A stretch of 64,000 nucleotides of DNA from Pelargonium tetragonum (lineage: Eukaryota > Streptophyta > Magnoliopsida > Geraniales > Geraniaceae). The position numbers were made by a program, and so were the translations under genes. This document shows positions 11,101 to 22,300 of the stretch, one piece after another. The stretch lies in the NCBI GenBank assembly GCA_036897445.1, contig JAYMTL010000012.1, positions 124,001 through 188,000 on the forward strand, in the 5' to 3' direction. Each line of letters begins with the position of its first letter. The first letter of the stretch is position 1. The notes under the pieces were generated by a model, which did not search any database, was not told the origin of the DNA, and saw only the letters and a program-made list of their open reading frames with translations.

Positions 11101-13095
11101 ACTGTATTATTCTAAAGTCTTTAGTCTAAGGGTAATACCTTTTATTGTACTGTGCTTTTATCAGTAACAGAGGAAAGAGACTTAGATGCTTTAGGAGTAA
11201 ATCATTCTTACCGACAGGAACGGGTTAACCCTCATGTAGTAATCTAGATAGACCCACTTGCACAAAAGGAACACTAACCTCTTATTCTTCTTTTGACTTA
11301 GGCTCAATTCACCTACTTGTTTCTTCTGGACTTACTTTTGTTTAAAGAAAGGATTCCTTTTTATTACTCAAAATTAATAAGGGAGATCGCCGTAAAGGGC
11401 TTTCCAGGAGGAGCTAGTAGTAGAAGAATCCGTTTTACTAGATAGGAAAGTCTTAGACGTAAGAGTCTTTTTAGTTAGTATAGTTAGTAGATATTTATAG
11501 AGATTTAATCTCATTTTATAGTATAGTTAGAATTCTATTCTTAGTTGTATTCGTATGTAATAAGAGTACTTACTTTTGCGAGGCTTAGCCTGACCTGTAT
11601 TATCTCTTTTTTCTTCTTTTTTCTCTATTAGAAAGCTCAAAAGGGGTGTTAGTCTGTTTACTCACTTCAAAGTATAAAGGGAAAGGGATGAACTCCTTTA
11701 GAAAGCCTATTAGAAAGACAAAGAATTTAAAATGAAACAATAAGAATGGTAAACGGGTTAGGCAATTAAGAAGTACCTAAACTGAGGATAAATGACTCTA
11801 GATAATAACACTTAAGGTATGTTTGCTTTAATCTGTATTCCTGAGAATGTAGTTTCACTTTGCATTTGAGGTAGCTTTGCATTAAAGTTAAGGAGGTTTT
11901 GTTTCCTGGCTTATAGGATTCCAGATACTATTAAAGTATATTATAAAGTTAGGAAATAAATGAATGCGTTTCCGGCTAAGTAAGGGTTTTCCCTAAGCGA
12001 ATCCTTCCCTTTTGTTTGTTTAATAAGAAGAATGAATAAGAGTTTAAGGGGTTCTTTAGTAGGAGCACAAGGGAAACTTCTTTTTTATAAAGTAAATATA
12101 AAGTAAAAGGGAGGTTCTCTAAGGCCTAAAGCTAATGGGTCTACTCTCAGAATTTAAGAAGCAAATAAGAGCAAATAAGTTAAGCTCGTAAATATGGAAT
12201 AAAATTTATAAGTAGTCAACAGCAAAGGTCATATATTTCAATTCGGAATTTTATACTGAACTTGTTACAGAGATGTCGGGGGTTTCCCTTTCCATTTATT
12301 AGTTAGATCCGCTTCGGTCAACCAAATCTAGTCTAGAGAAAGTATGAATTATAAAGAGGGGAATGAAAATCACTTATATAGATATAGCGCAAATCCCTCT
12401 CTTCCCATTCCCCTACCTCCTACAAAGCTACCAACTCTCTTACTTCTTACTATTATCTCCCAAATGAGAAGGGTATAGCTCTAAAGACTAAGAAAACCTC
12501 AAAATATATATAATCTTGCCTGTATCGAGATCGAGAGTTTAGATACCCAGTTGTATCATTCATTTCAACAATTTGTAGAGGTATACTATTCTAACTCAAA
12601 TTTAGGCACTCTAATTACGTTTTAACAAAAATGAAGTAACTGCGGTATCCTAATAAAGTGTTGCTTGATCAAATAGAATACTCCAGGTAAGATCCTAGGA
12701 AAGCGCTCCTTAGCTTAGTAGACTTTAAAAAGTAATTCAAAGGTGGGTTTATATATCCCGGATAACTTTTACGGGAATTCTTACATTCTGACCTTGTACT
12801 ATAGAAGAAATCCCGACAGTTAGGGGCGCATACTGCCAACAGTGTCTAGCGCAAACTTTTTAGGTTCATAATACCTTAACCTTAATATCTTAAGTATAGA
12901 GATAAAAAAGAGGCTGAACTTTTCAATATTTTAAGAGTACCCCTTTTTATTTGAGGAGTTCTAGTCTGGGGTTTTTTAAACGTAATTACATAAAGTGATA
13001 TCAGAATATTAAAGCACTACACTAAAACCGCTATACAATAAGTAAGTATAAGTTTTTGAATTCGGGTTTAGGCCTTGGCTGGAATAAGATTCTGG
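8181..13095. other. AT-rich spacer
   Basis: No gene is recognised over almost 5 kb. One dispersed micro-palindrome, GGGGCTCCC, sits at 10990-10998. Frames of 60 codons at 9083-9265 (minus) and 10947-11129 (plus) are of the length expected by chance and show no domain I know. Confidence 0.5.
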
Positions 13096-13117
13096 AGCCT
13101 GCCGGGAGGCAGTGGCT
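13096..13117 (+). other. GC-rich hairpin with a GNRA-type loop
   Basis: AGCC+TGCC (13096-13103) pairs with GGCA (13108-13111) and, after a two-base bulge (GT), with GGCT (13114-13117). This gives eight base pairs closed by the tetraloop GGGA, a GNRA form that is stable in RNA. It stands out against a background of about one third G+C. A G-rich stretch follows directly (gctgagtggggg, 13121-13132). It could be part of a structured transcript or a transcript-end processing signal. No gene lies close enough on either side to assign it. Confidence 0.45.
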
Positions 13118-15751
13118 AAAGCTGAGTGGGGGATAGTTTAATGCACAGGGATTCCAAACTTAAAGGAGCACTATCTTATAATCTTTTATAAGTAGGACAA
13201 ACAAATTTAACTTGTTTTGTTTTTATAAGGAGGGGCCACCCTTAATACAAATCTCGGATTCTTAGAATAAATGAAATAAAGAATTTTCTTGATATAGTGC
13301 TAGCCTAAAAAGCTAATTTATAATATTGCGAACTCAAAAAGGGTTCTCCTTAAAGACGAACCGGATACCCCACCACTCCTCAGAAAGCAAATGACTCTAT
13401 AAAAAGGGGCCATAAGCATTTCCCTCTTAGGAAACCCATATAGGGTCCCTTAGGATAGGAGAGATTTAAACTAATTACTAGTTTTATATATCCAAGAATT
13501 CCTGTAGAGTCCTGTAGAAACTGGTACCTGGTATTAGTTTTTTGTGATATTCCACAAAGTCAAAACAGGGCCGGCGCGTAATTAAAAATGTAGATTACCG
13601 AGCCCGTTTTCATTGAAATAAAGTTGAGACCTAATGCGCTTTCATTCAATAAATTTTAGTTAGCTAAAGTCTTGTAGGCTAGGTGGGGTTTTGTCAGAAT
13701 ATGTGAATCCAGAGTAATAGATAAAGCTAGTTAAACCGGACCCTTTTCTTAAACGATTTTAATAGTCAAGGGTTTTCTTTAAAAATAGGCAATTTTAGAC
13801 GTTCAGATAAGATAAATAGGGCTCCCTTTTGAATGAGAAACGCAGTAATATTTAATATAAAGACAAGGGGGCCTCTTAAACTTATAGCGGATATAAGTAA
13901 ATGCATTTTATACCCGCACTTAATTAGAGTTCCTAAAATACGGGATTCTAAAGGTAACTTATCTTGCATTAGGTGTACTATATCCCTACCAGTAACGGCT
14001 CTTTATAATAATATTGCTCCAACCCCGGGTTTCTGGGGAAAGCTTTCTAATGCAGTCTGATTCAAGGCAATTCTCATTGTTGATTTATAATATTTGGATT
14101 CTATGTCCTTCTTAAACAATAAGATACAGAAGCAGAACGAAATTTCTTATTCTCCTTTTCTATTGCTTTCTTAGCAGGGGCAGGATTTGCCTATGTTTTG
14201 ATATCTTGGAGTTTACCGTCTGTCTACTCTACCCCCGACTTTTCCATCAAAAAGTCCATTATCCCTTACTACTAAGTTTTTTACCCCTTGAGAAATCCTC
14301 GCAATTTGACTTTCTATTTTTTAATAAAGACTATCCCTTGCCTTGTGTAAAACTTAAGTTTCTTTTACCTCAGGAAATCCAAGAAGTAGTGTAACGTGTT
14401 AAAATATATAGTTTATAAGGCAAAAACCAAGTTTAAGGGCTTCCCCATCTTTTATTAAATTCTGAAATGAGTTTAAAGCTCCTAGTTAAACCCAAGCAAC
14501 CCCAAACCTACTCGCAAGGCTTCCCAAAACCCCTTGATTAGATACTAATATCTTGCCATAAATTATGAGGCCTACCTGGAGTTAGAATACTGGAATTCTA
14601 GAAAAAATAGCGACAAAGCTAGCTATATAGCCTGCACTACGATTACAATTCCTCAAAGCCCGACGACACCCCCGGGTGTTTAGATCCCTAATAAAAAAGC
14701 TAGCTTTGGACTGCACATTTCACAACCTTATTTTTATTTAATCTCTTGTTCAATTTAGGAAAGAAGCCTTGCTCACACCCAGCAAAATTCTCAGTGCTTT
14801 AACTAACTTATTGGAAGTCCTTTTCTAATTCTGGTATGCTTGGTATCTTATAGAAGGACTAAAAGGGAATGAGCCTTACCTTTTCCCACCCCCAGCTCTC
14901 TAAAAACCAGATCTAATACTTGTAAAACTCGTTAACTCTATAAAAAAGCATAGCAACCAAGCACCTTATGCCTAGTCTACCGCCCTTACCTTAAGCTTAG
15001 ATATTAGAAACCTAGAAATATCAGGGACGCCAAGGTAACCCTGAACTTCATACCTTTTAGAAAGATCTTTATAGTCTTGTACAGAATATATTACTAGTTA
15101 GTAGTAAGAACAAAAATCTCCTTTTCTCTGTTCTTATCATTAAAAGGGGCTAGAACCTCGTATAGTAGGGAAGGTTTAGCCGTTCCTATATCCCTTAACA
15201 TCTGGTTTCAAGTAGCCCCTAAATTGAATATTATACACGGTTTCTCTCATTTCTTTAATAAGTAGGCACTTAAAATTCTATATAAGTAACTTCATAAAAA
15301 AGCTTTTTGATAGTACCTTGCTCAGGACTTTTCAGTATACGTATACTAAAACTTTAAGTACTTCACTACCAGTATCTTTAGCGGAGCTTCCTTTGTTAAA
15401 AACCTACTCATCGAGTAAGATTCTAGCCCCTTAAAAGCTCCCTTTCGCTATTCAGTTTATATAGAATACTCAGTATCGCCTTCACAAAAAAAGAGGGTTT
15501 TCTTAGAGAAGTGGATTTCTTTTAATTTGTATTAAGGTCATACAAAGATTTTTCTAAAAAACGGAAATTTCAACAAGGGTTGCTTTTCCCAGGATTATAC
15601 TCATTTTACTCGTGTAAGGCACCCTTTTATAAGAGATTGCGGGCGGGTCTCTATTACTTAAAGCCATTTCGCGGGGCTTTGGGCTCTATCTTATAAAACG
15701 TGGACCCTCCATTAATACATATATTTTACTCTGTGTTTCTCAACAGTTTTG
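13118..15751. other. AT-rich spacer
   Basis: No gene is recognised. One micro-palindrome GGGCTCCC lies at 13819-13826. Overlapping opposite-strand frames of 67 and 75 codons at 13766-14060 come from one locally stop-poor stretch, not from two genes. From about 14.4 to 15.4 kb the + strand is somewhat pyrimidine-rich. Confidence 0.5.
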
Positions 15752-15814
15752 ACCCACTCAGCGGTTAGAGTCTTGCTTTCGGCAAGAGTCCTTGGTTCAA
15801 ATCCGAGAGTGGGT
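15752..15814 (+). tRNA. plastid-type tRNA-Met-derived tRNA-like sequence, shortened
   Basis: This 63-nt sequence aligns with plastid-type elongator tRNA-Met (from memory) at about 54 of 63 positions, with two small gaps: about 5 nt before the D loop and 4 nt in the anticodon loop. The acceptor halves ACCCACT (15752-15758) and AGTGGGT (15808-15814) pair fully. The T arm CTTGG-TTCAAAT-CCGAG (15791-15807) pairs with one wobble. Changes from the plastid sequence are paired on both sides of these stems, which suggests selection on folding for at least part of its history. The CAT anticodon has been lost. The remaining arm folds as TCTTG-CTTTCGG-CAAGA, which would present TTC. The D stem ACTC/GAGT (15756-15759, 15768-15771) survives but shares bases with the acceptor stem, so both cannot form in full. 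It is either a compact tRNA or, more likely, a relic. No CCA is encoded. Confidence 0.65.
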
Positions 15815-17099
15815 AAACACTCGTCCTAAGTTTTCCAGTCCAGTATGGGCTTAGAAATTAATATATGAAAAGCTAAACCAACGAGGGACTTTTCGAAGTA
15901 ACTTGACAAGTCCAGAAACACCTTTGGGGTATTCGTTAATTATAAGAGACGGGGCAGAGTCCATGAACCCTTAGTGGAAAGTTTCCTTACGTAGACCATA
16001 ACTGTAAAGGACCCTACGCGGCCCCCTTAAAAAAAATCTAGATATTGGAAGTGGCATACTTGAGAAAATTTTAGTATAGCTACCAAGGAAGAGAATTTAC
16101 AAAAATTTTTTGTGTATAAAGTTGGGCCTCTATCAAATTTTTCCTTGAAAGATATGCTCTACTTATTTTAATAGGGGTTTTGTAGCTTCCTCCCTAGGGG
16201 GGCTTTAGAACAATTACTGAAATTTCCACACCCTTGTACGAGGTGAATAGTTTTCGAAGCTTTGATGGCTCGTACTAAAAACTCCAGGACAGTATCCCTT
16301 TCGAGCCGCTTTCTTTATTTGTATATATGTTAACTATTATAAAAGTTAACATAAGTAACCCTCTTTTGGCAGGGGATTCCCGAGGGCTTGTCTCTCAGTT
16401 ACTAAGCGTAAAGTTTAATAAGAAACGATGAAGCATCTATAGATGACAGGGCGCCGAATGCCCTGCTTAAAAGTGCCTTAGTTGAGAAACATAGTTACAG
16501 GATTGCTTATCGAGTACAATTATTTCTACATTTCTGTTATATTTACTAAAGTTGTAAATGGCTGGGATTTCAATTCTACAGTAGAATAAAGAAGTACCCA
16601 TCTAACCTGGGTGCCTAATGTGTCTACCCCTAACTCTTTGGATATCGGTATATTCTGAATTAGCAAACATTCGAAAAAATGCTTTATGAGATAACTTTTT
16701 TAGGGGGCCCCGGTGTGTAAGTAGAGAACTAATCAAAATGGGGTTTAGGACTTCCTCCTTCCTTATAGATGGCCTGGTAATAAACCTTTATTAAGTACTT
16801 GATTATGGATGAATTATGCCATACCTTAAGCTTTATTGCTATTGTCACAAGGCGGGATTCCTCTTTCGTCTGATAAAGGGGCTTTTGTCTTAATCTAGGG
16901 ACCCTTTAAGTTTGATACCTTCGTACACTAAAGTCATAGGTAAAGGTCCAAGAACCTACTCGTGGAGGCTAAAAAACTCCAGGTTATGCTTTTTTTAAGA
17001 AGGAGATTGCGTCATAGACAAAAAGACTAAAGTTCAGTGCCGTTTCTAAAACAAGGACTCCTGGGAATCTGTATCGCTATAAGGAAGCCGGCTGCAGGA
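15815..17099. other. AT-rich spacer with one GC hairpin
   Basis: No gene is recognised. A perfect six-pair GC hairpin, CAGGGC (16447-16452) with GCCCTG (16460-16465) and a 7-nt loop, is the only clear structure. There is an AGGGGGCCCC run near 16701-16710. Confidence 0.5.
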
Positions 17100-19300
17100 A
17101 GTAGAGGTTATAATACAGGCAGGAACCCTAAGGCAGGTGTATAGCTCAGAACTCATAAGAAGAAGAGTACAACTAATACAGCTAGTACAACGGTATAGCT
17201 ACAAGGACTAAGAAAGGCATTAAGAAACAACAAGGGATACACAACTGTTAAAGTAAGCGGGCTGTCATCTTCATAAGGTATCCATGTTTATCTAAAACCA
17301 CTCTATAAATTACCCTTTCTCCGTCACACTTAATAGCAAGGAACGAGAGGGATATACCTTACCAATTCCTAGTTATCAACATAACCATTACTATATATTC
17401 TCTATATCCATAACTAACTAATATCTAAAATACAAGACTTCTAATTAGTATTTAGTCTTCTACTACACTGCCTTTTTACTCCTCCTTTCCTTACCTGGAG
17501 CCACCCCCTGCATCTGCCTTACAAAGTTACAAAGACAGGTATTCTCCTTATTAAGAGTACAGCTAGCATCTGTCTTATTAAGATCTAGAGTACTAAGAAT
17601 CAAGCTAATAAACCTGGTTAGTCGAAGTAATAAGAAAACAAAGAGTAACAAACAGGTTAAGTAGGTCAATCAAGAAAGTCAAGAATAGGTGTGTTCCTAT
17701 AGTGTTATGTGTGTATGTCTAAAAACTATTCTGAGTTACCCCCCCCCTGTTCCGGTCGGGAAGAATAACTTATCTATATACTATTAGGGTTTCTATATCC
17801 TCTACATACGAGTAGCTGCAAAGAGAAGAGTAATATACCGAATATCTAATAAGGGAAACAAACTACCTAAGGAAAACTCATTACAGAAAGCCCTTAACAA
17901 CTTCATATGAGTGCTCTTTTTCTATCTGGTAACAAGCTCCTCTCCCTACTACTAATTTTAAGGAAATCCTCTTAACCAAGCTTCCATAAAAGTCAAAGTC
18001 AATAAAAAGAAATTTGTCGTACTTGTTTAAGAAGTTAGTACTCATTCTTTTACTATAATAGTTAATACAAAAGCAAGTAGGAAGAGTTTCAAATAAAGGA
18101 TAGAGCCGCAGGTCTAGAGAAAGTTATGGTTATTAAGATTAAGCAAGTTAGGAATATAAAGAATAAGAAGTTTTTGGTTATAGGGTAAGTGGGTTTCTTT
18201 ATGTATATTTACTCTATGCTCCTCCCTTTTTCTGCCTCCAGCCCGGTACACCAACTATACAATACTATATAAGGCTTATTCCTTTAGTAGTAACTGCAGG
18301 GAACAAAAAGGGAGCAAGGAAAAAAGCCTTAGTACTTCTATTGGCTAATAATAAAAAGAATACTAATAGAATAAGATAAGTCGAGGCTGCAAGAATACAG
18401 TAAGTGCACTAGCTCCAGTAAGTCCAGTAGGGAAGAATAACACCCAGAAGAAGACAGGTCTATCCCATATCCATATTAAATAACTAAAATACATATATAA
18501 AACTACAAATACAAACTATATAAATATAAGATTCTATAAGAAGAATAATACGATTAGTACACGAGCTACAATAGCAACAGGTCTAGCTCCTAACAAGAGT
18601 ACAATCTCTATAGCTCTCTTAGCCGTCTTCCTACTGCCCATAAAGCTCCTATAGCTCATAAAGCAGCTCCTATAAAACACTAACTAACAACTAAAAGGAA
18701 TATAAGAAATAAAGAAAATAAAGTAGAAGCAGCTAAGTCAAAGCCTGGGTTTGGGTGTAGTTATTAAGATGTAAGAGTATAACCCATAAGACCATAAGAA
18801 AGAGACTCATAAAAAGTTATAATAATGATAAAGGTATCCAGATTAAATTAATAAGAAAGCTACTACCAAGATGGAGGAGACTACAGAATACAAGTATAGC
18901 TCTGAAGAAAGGTAATGTAATTAAGAAAGTTAGAGCTCTGGAATAGTTATTTTTAATATTTTAGTATGAAAGCTAAGAGTAAGCAATAGAGAAGTATTAA
19001 ACTATAATTACTATTTATTATACTATATAAAATAAATAACTGACTAATTTAGAAAGTCCTACTAATATAATACATAAATCACAATCCTATAACTATAGAA
19101 ACTATAATACATTAGGTAGTACAATTACAAGAAGAAGGGGGAATACAAGTATAGCCCTTAGATAAGTCTCCAAAGAAGAGGTCTAGCTCCTACAAGATAC
19201 TAGCACTCCCATAAGAGTAGAAGCAGCAAAGAGAAAATAGTTACAGGTTTTTACCTATAACAAGAGGAGAAAAGGACCCCCCCTGGAACAGGTTTAGCTA
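17100..19300. other. purine-biased low-complexity island
   Basis: For about 2.2 kb the + strand is dominated by A and by short words (aag, taag, agcta, caata, aggaag). It nearly lacks the A-run/G-run pattern of the flanks. Internal repeats include GAATACAAGTATAGC at 18886-18900 and 19141-19155, and GGTCTAGCTCCTA at 18580-18592 and 19180-19192, exactly 600 bases apart. Homopolymer C runs of 9 (17739-17747) and 7 (19277-19283) interrupt it. T-rich islands at 37150-37530, 41090-41300 and 58990-59480 look like the same kind of DNA read on the other strand. A 68-codon minus-strand frame at 17463-17669 is a by-product of the low complexity. No gene is supported. Confidence 0.45.
17671..17760 (+). 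repeat. diverged direct repeat with 37526-37610
   Basis: AGTCAAGAA, then GTGTTCCTAT-GTGT, then CTAT-CT-AGTTA, then a C/T-rich stretch occur in the same order and orientation here and at 37526-37610. Several short gaps separate the matched words. The alignment is by eye and the identity outside the words is low. The repeat sits inside an A-rich island here and beside a T-rich one at the other site. Confidence 0.35.
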
Positions 19301-22300
19301 TGAAGAAAGATATTAAAAAAGAGGTGTAGTCTTGATAGTTAATATTTTTCAATTTTTAAGGAATATAAAAAGAAAGGGATTGAAGCTAGAGTCGTTTGTC
19401 TTTTTTGTTGGTGGTTATAAATGAATATATGTAAGTTGGTCTATTCATTAAACCTTTAATTACATTACCTCAGTTCTGGTCGGTAACAAGGACTAATAAA
19501 GGATCTTATAAGGTTTCTTTACATAAGAACAAGGGACTCAGAGGTATTATCCTTACCACCCAATCCCATCTAACACTACTCTATTAAAAAATGTTAGTAT
19601 AGGAGACAATAACGAGAAATCCGTATAGTAAGCTACAAGCTACAAAAACCTAACGAAAACCCGGCCTAGATTTTTCTTAGCTTCAGAATGGAAAGTTTTC
19701 GAGTCTTTATTAATCAAAATAATAAGAATTTGAGTAAGTTTCCTTTTGAAAGTAGTTACTGAAAAATGTAATTTAGTTAGTTTTATTCCTGAATTTTAAG
19801 GTTAAGAAAACAAGTAAGAGTATAAAAGAAGGTAAAGTCTTCGGTTTCTGGTCCAGTAGTAAAGTGAAACTTTTAGCACTCTCGAGTTAGTGATGTAATA
19901 GAGCCATAGAAATTAGGAAGGACTTAACAAACAATGAGAACTAAGAAAATTTGGAATAAAGACACAAGGAGTAAACAAGGAAGAAAATTGAAAAAGTTGG
20001 GTTTTCTAGTTCCGATTACACTAAAAGGCATATATAAAGCAGAGAAGACTCTCTTGTTCCTTACTTCCTGATCTAGGGGCTAAGAAACTCTAGAATGTCT
20101 GGGAATAGATAGGACAGGTATAGTTCAGGAGCTTCAAGGTAAGTTTTACCTTTTACAAGATAGAAGAAAAAGCCATGAGTCTTTTCTAAGTGTTATGGGA
20201 CTATAACCTTTGCAGCTAATGTATTATGTACTCTGTCTAAAAGGAATTAATAAAGAAGTCTAGGAGTCTAATAAAATGGTATAGGAATTTCCTTTTTCTT
20301 TAGTTTAGATACCCTATATCTTGATATAAATTTCATTTTAGAGTCCCTGCTTTATGAAACTTAAGATCCAGAAACAGAAAAAACTATTTACTTTAAATAC
20401 TAAGGATTAGCCTAAACTCCCTCAAAAGAAAGGGTTCTGCAACAAAATCCTTTCTAAATGAAAACCTTCAAACCCTTATCCTGATATTTACTTCCAAAAA
20501 ACTTGAGTTTAAATAAAGTTCCTTGCTTTAGATAAGCTCCTATTTTGGGCTTCTTGAACCCGCGATAACTCTTAAATTGAAGGCTTCTTGTTACTGCTGG
20601 GTTTACTGAAACGAAAGAAACACGCATTCTCGGGTACTTAACTACAATAGAAAAAAGCTGCCTTGAGCGATTCCTAAACAGTTAGAAAAGACTAAGAAAG
20701 ATAAACATCGGATACTTTAATTTGAAAGATTTTAGTGGCATAGAATCCGGAGGACTCCCCCTATTCCCCTATAAAAAATCCCTTAGAACGCTTATTCTAA
20801 ACTAACACAAAAGGAATTCCTTAAAAAAATCTAGGGGAAAACTCCTTACTAACTTTATGGGTGCCTTTAACTTCTGGAAATCCTTAAACAAAGAAGCTTT
20901 AATTCTTCGGAGCTAGACCCGTAGCTTTCTTATAACCTGTATTATCCAAATGTATCTTTATAGTCTTCTTAACCTTCCTGCAGCATTATCTGTCTTAGTC
21001 TTCAGGGCTTGACTTTACTGTCTTTAACGAGAACTTTGCGAAACCTTTACTCTATCTAAACTGTCTAAGAAGGATTTCTTAGTTAATGGAATTTCCTACA
21101 GGGACGGGAACAAGAGAATCTAGGAACAGGAGGGGAGGACTTGTATGTAGGATTTTACTAAATTTATTAAGGTAACGAAGTTAAATCGGTATAAAGAGAA
21201 ATCGGGATTCTTTAGGAAAGTAGACAACTTAGTTGTATCTAAATAATGAAGCGAATTTGTAGTGTATACAGATGCTTCTATTTTTATAACAAAAAGGATC
21301 CGTTTTAAGAATTTTAAGGGGATGGTAGAGTATAATGAATAATATTATTATTGCTAGCTTGTTTTAGTATAGATAAAAATTTTTATATACCTCTACAGTT
21401 CGCCAACTAAAGGGTTTCGAGTCTTAGTAAAGCTATAGCCTATACTTTTTTGACTTTTTTGGTCGAGGCTTTTTTGAGTTTCACAGAGAAAATTAACCCT
21501 AGGGGTTCTTGTTGAATAAAGCAAAGTTATCCCTAGAAAAGGACTAAGACAGAGTTTCAGAGGCTAGCCAGCTCCTAAGAGTGTAGCTAAGAGAAGTATA
21601 CCTCTTAAGAAAGTTGTGCAGATAGAGAATACAAAGACTTAGAAAGGGGTACAAGAACTTGGATAGCTAGGAAGTAAGCAGTTAATGCGGCTATAAGGTA
21701 TTTGAGAGATCAAGAACTAAGCGAGTTACTTTTGTATTCCTTTTTGTTTCCGAGGTAATACCTATTCCTAAAGAACTCTGGGGCTTTTTAAAGTCAAAAA
21801 GTTTCCGGTAAGGGCTAAAGAGAGTATGTATATAGAGAGGTTTCTTACCGGTCTAAGTTAACGAAGTAACAAAGAATTCTAATTTTATAGGGGCATTCTG
21901 CCGTTTCTAACCGGGCAATCTAAGGGTTTATAGAATATAAGATCTGTAAAGTTAACAAAGCAAAGTAAAAGGCCCAGAAAAAGATAATAAGTATGGGGGT
22001 ATAGTTTAAGCTTCTGAGGAATTTGGATCCGTAAAAAGGAACCCCCTATTATTAGATCTTCGCTAGAATTGGAATCACCAGGAATTTTCTAAGTAAGCTA
22101 GTTTCATAAAAAAGTAAATGCTAATAAACATATGAAATATTGATTATAAGGGTTACACAGGGGACGTGGACTCCTAATTAAAGTGCACACAAATGAGCAT
22201 ACAACGTTTGCTATTGTTCTTATTAAAAGAGTTTTTTACGGGTGTACCAGACGTTATAGAAAATTTTCTAATTCCTAACTTTTTCGGGGCTTTATAGCTC

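Noticed and set aside
17136-17149. GGTGTATAGCTCAG, identical to the 5' part of plant mitochondrial tRNA-Lys
   Set aside because: Similarity ends abruptly after 14 bases and no anticodon or T arm follows. One such match to some tRNA is expected by chance.
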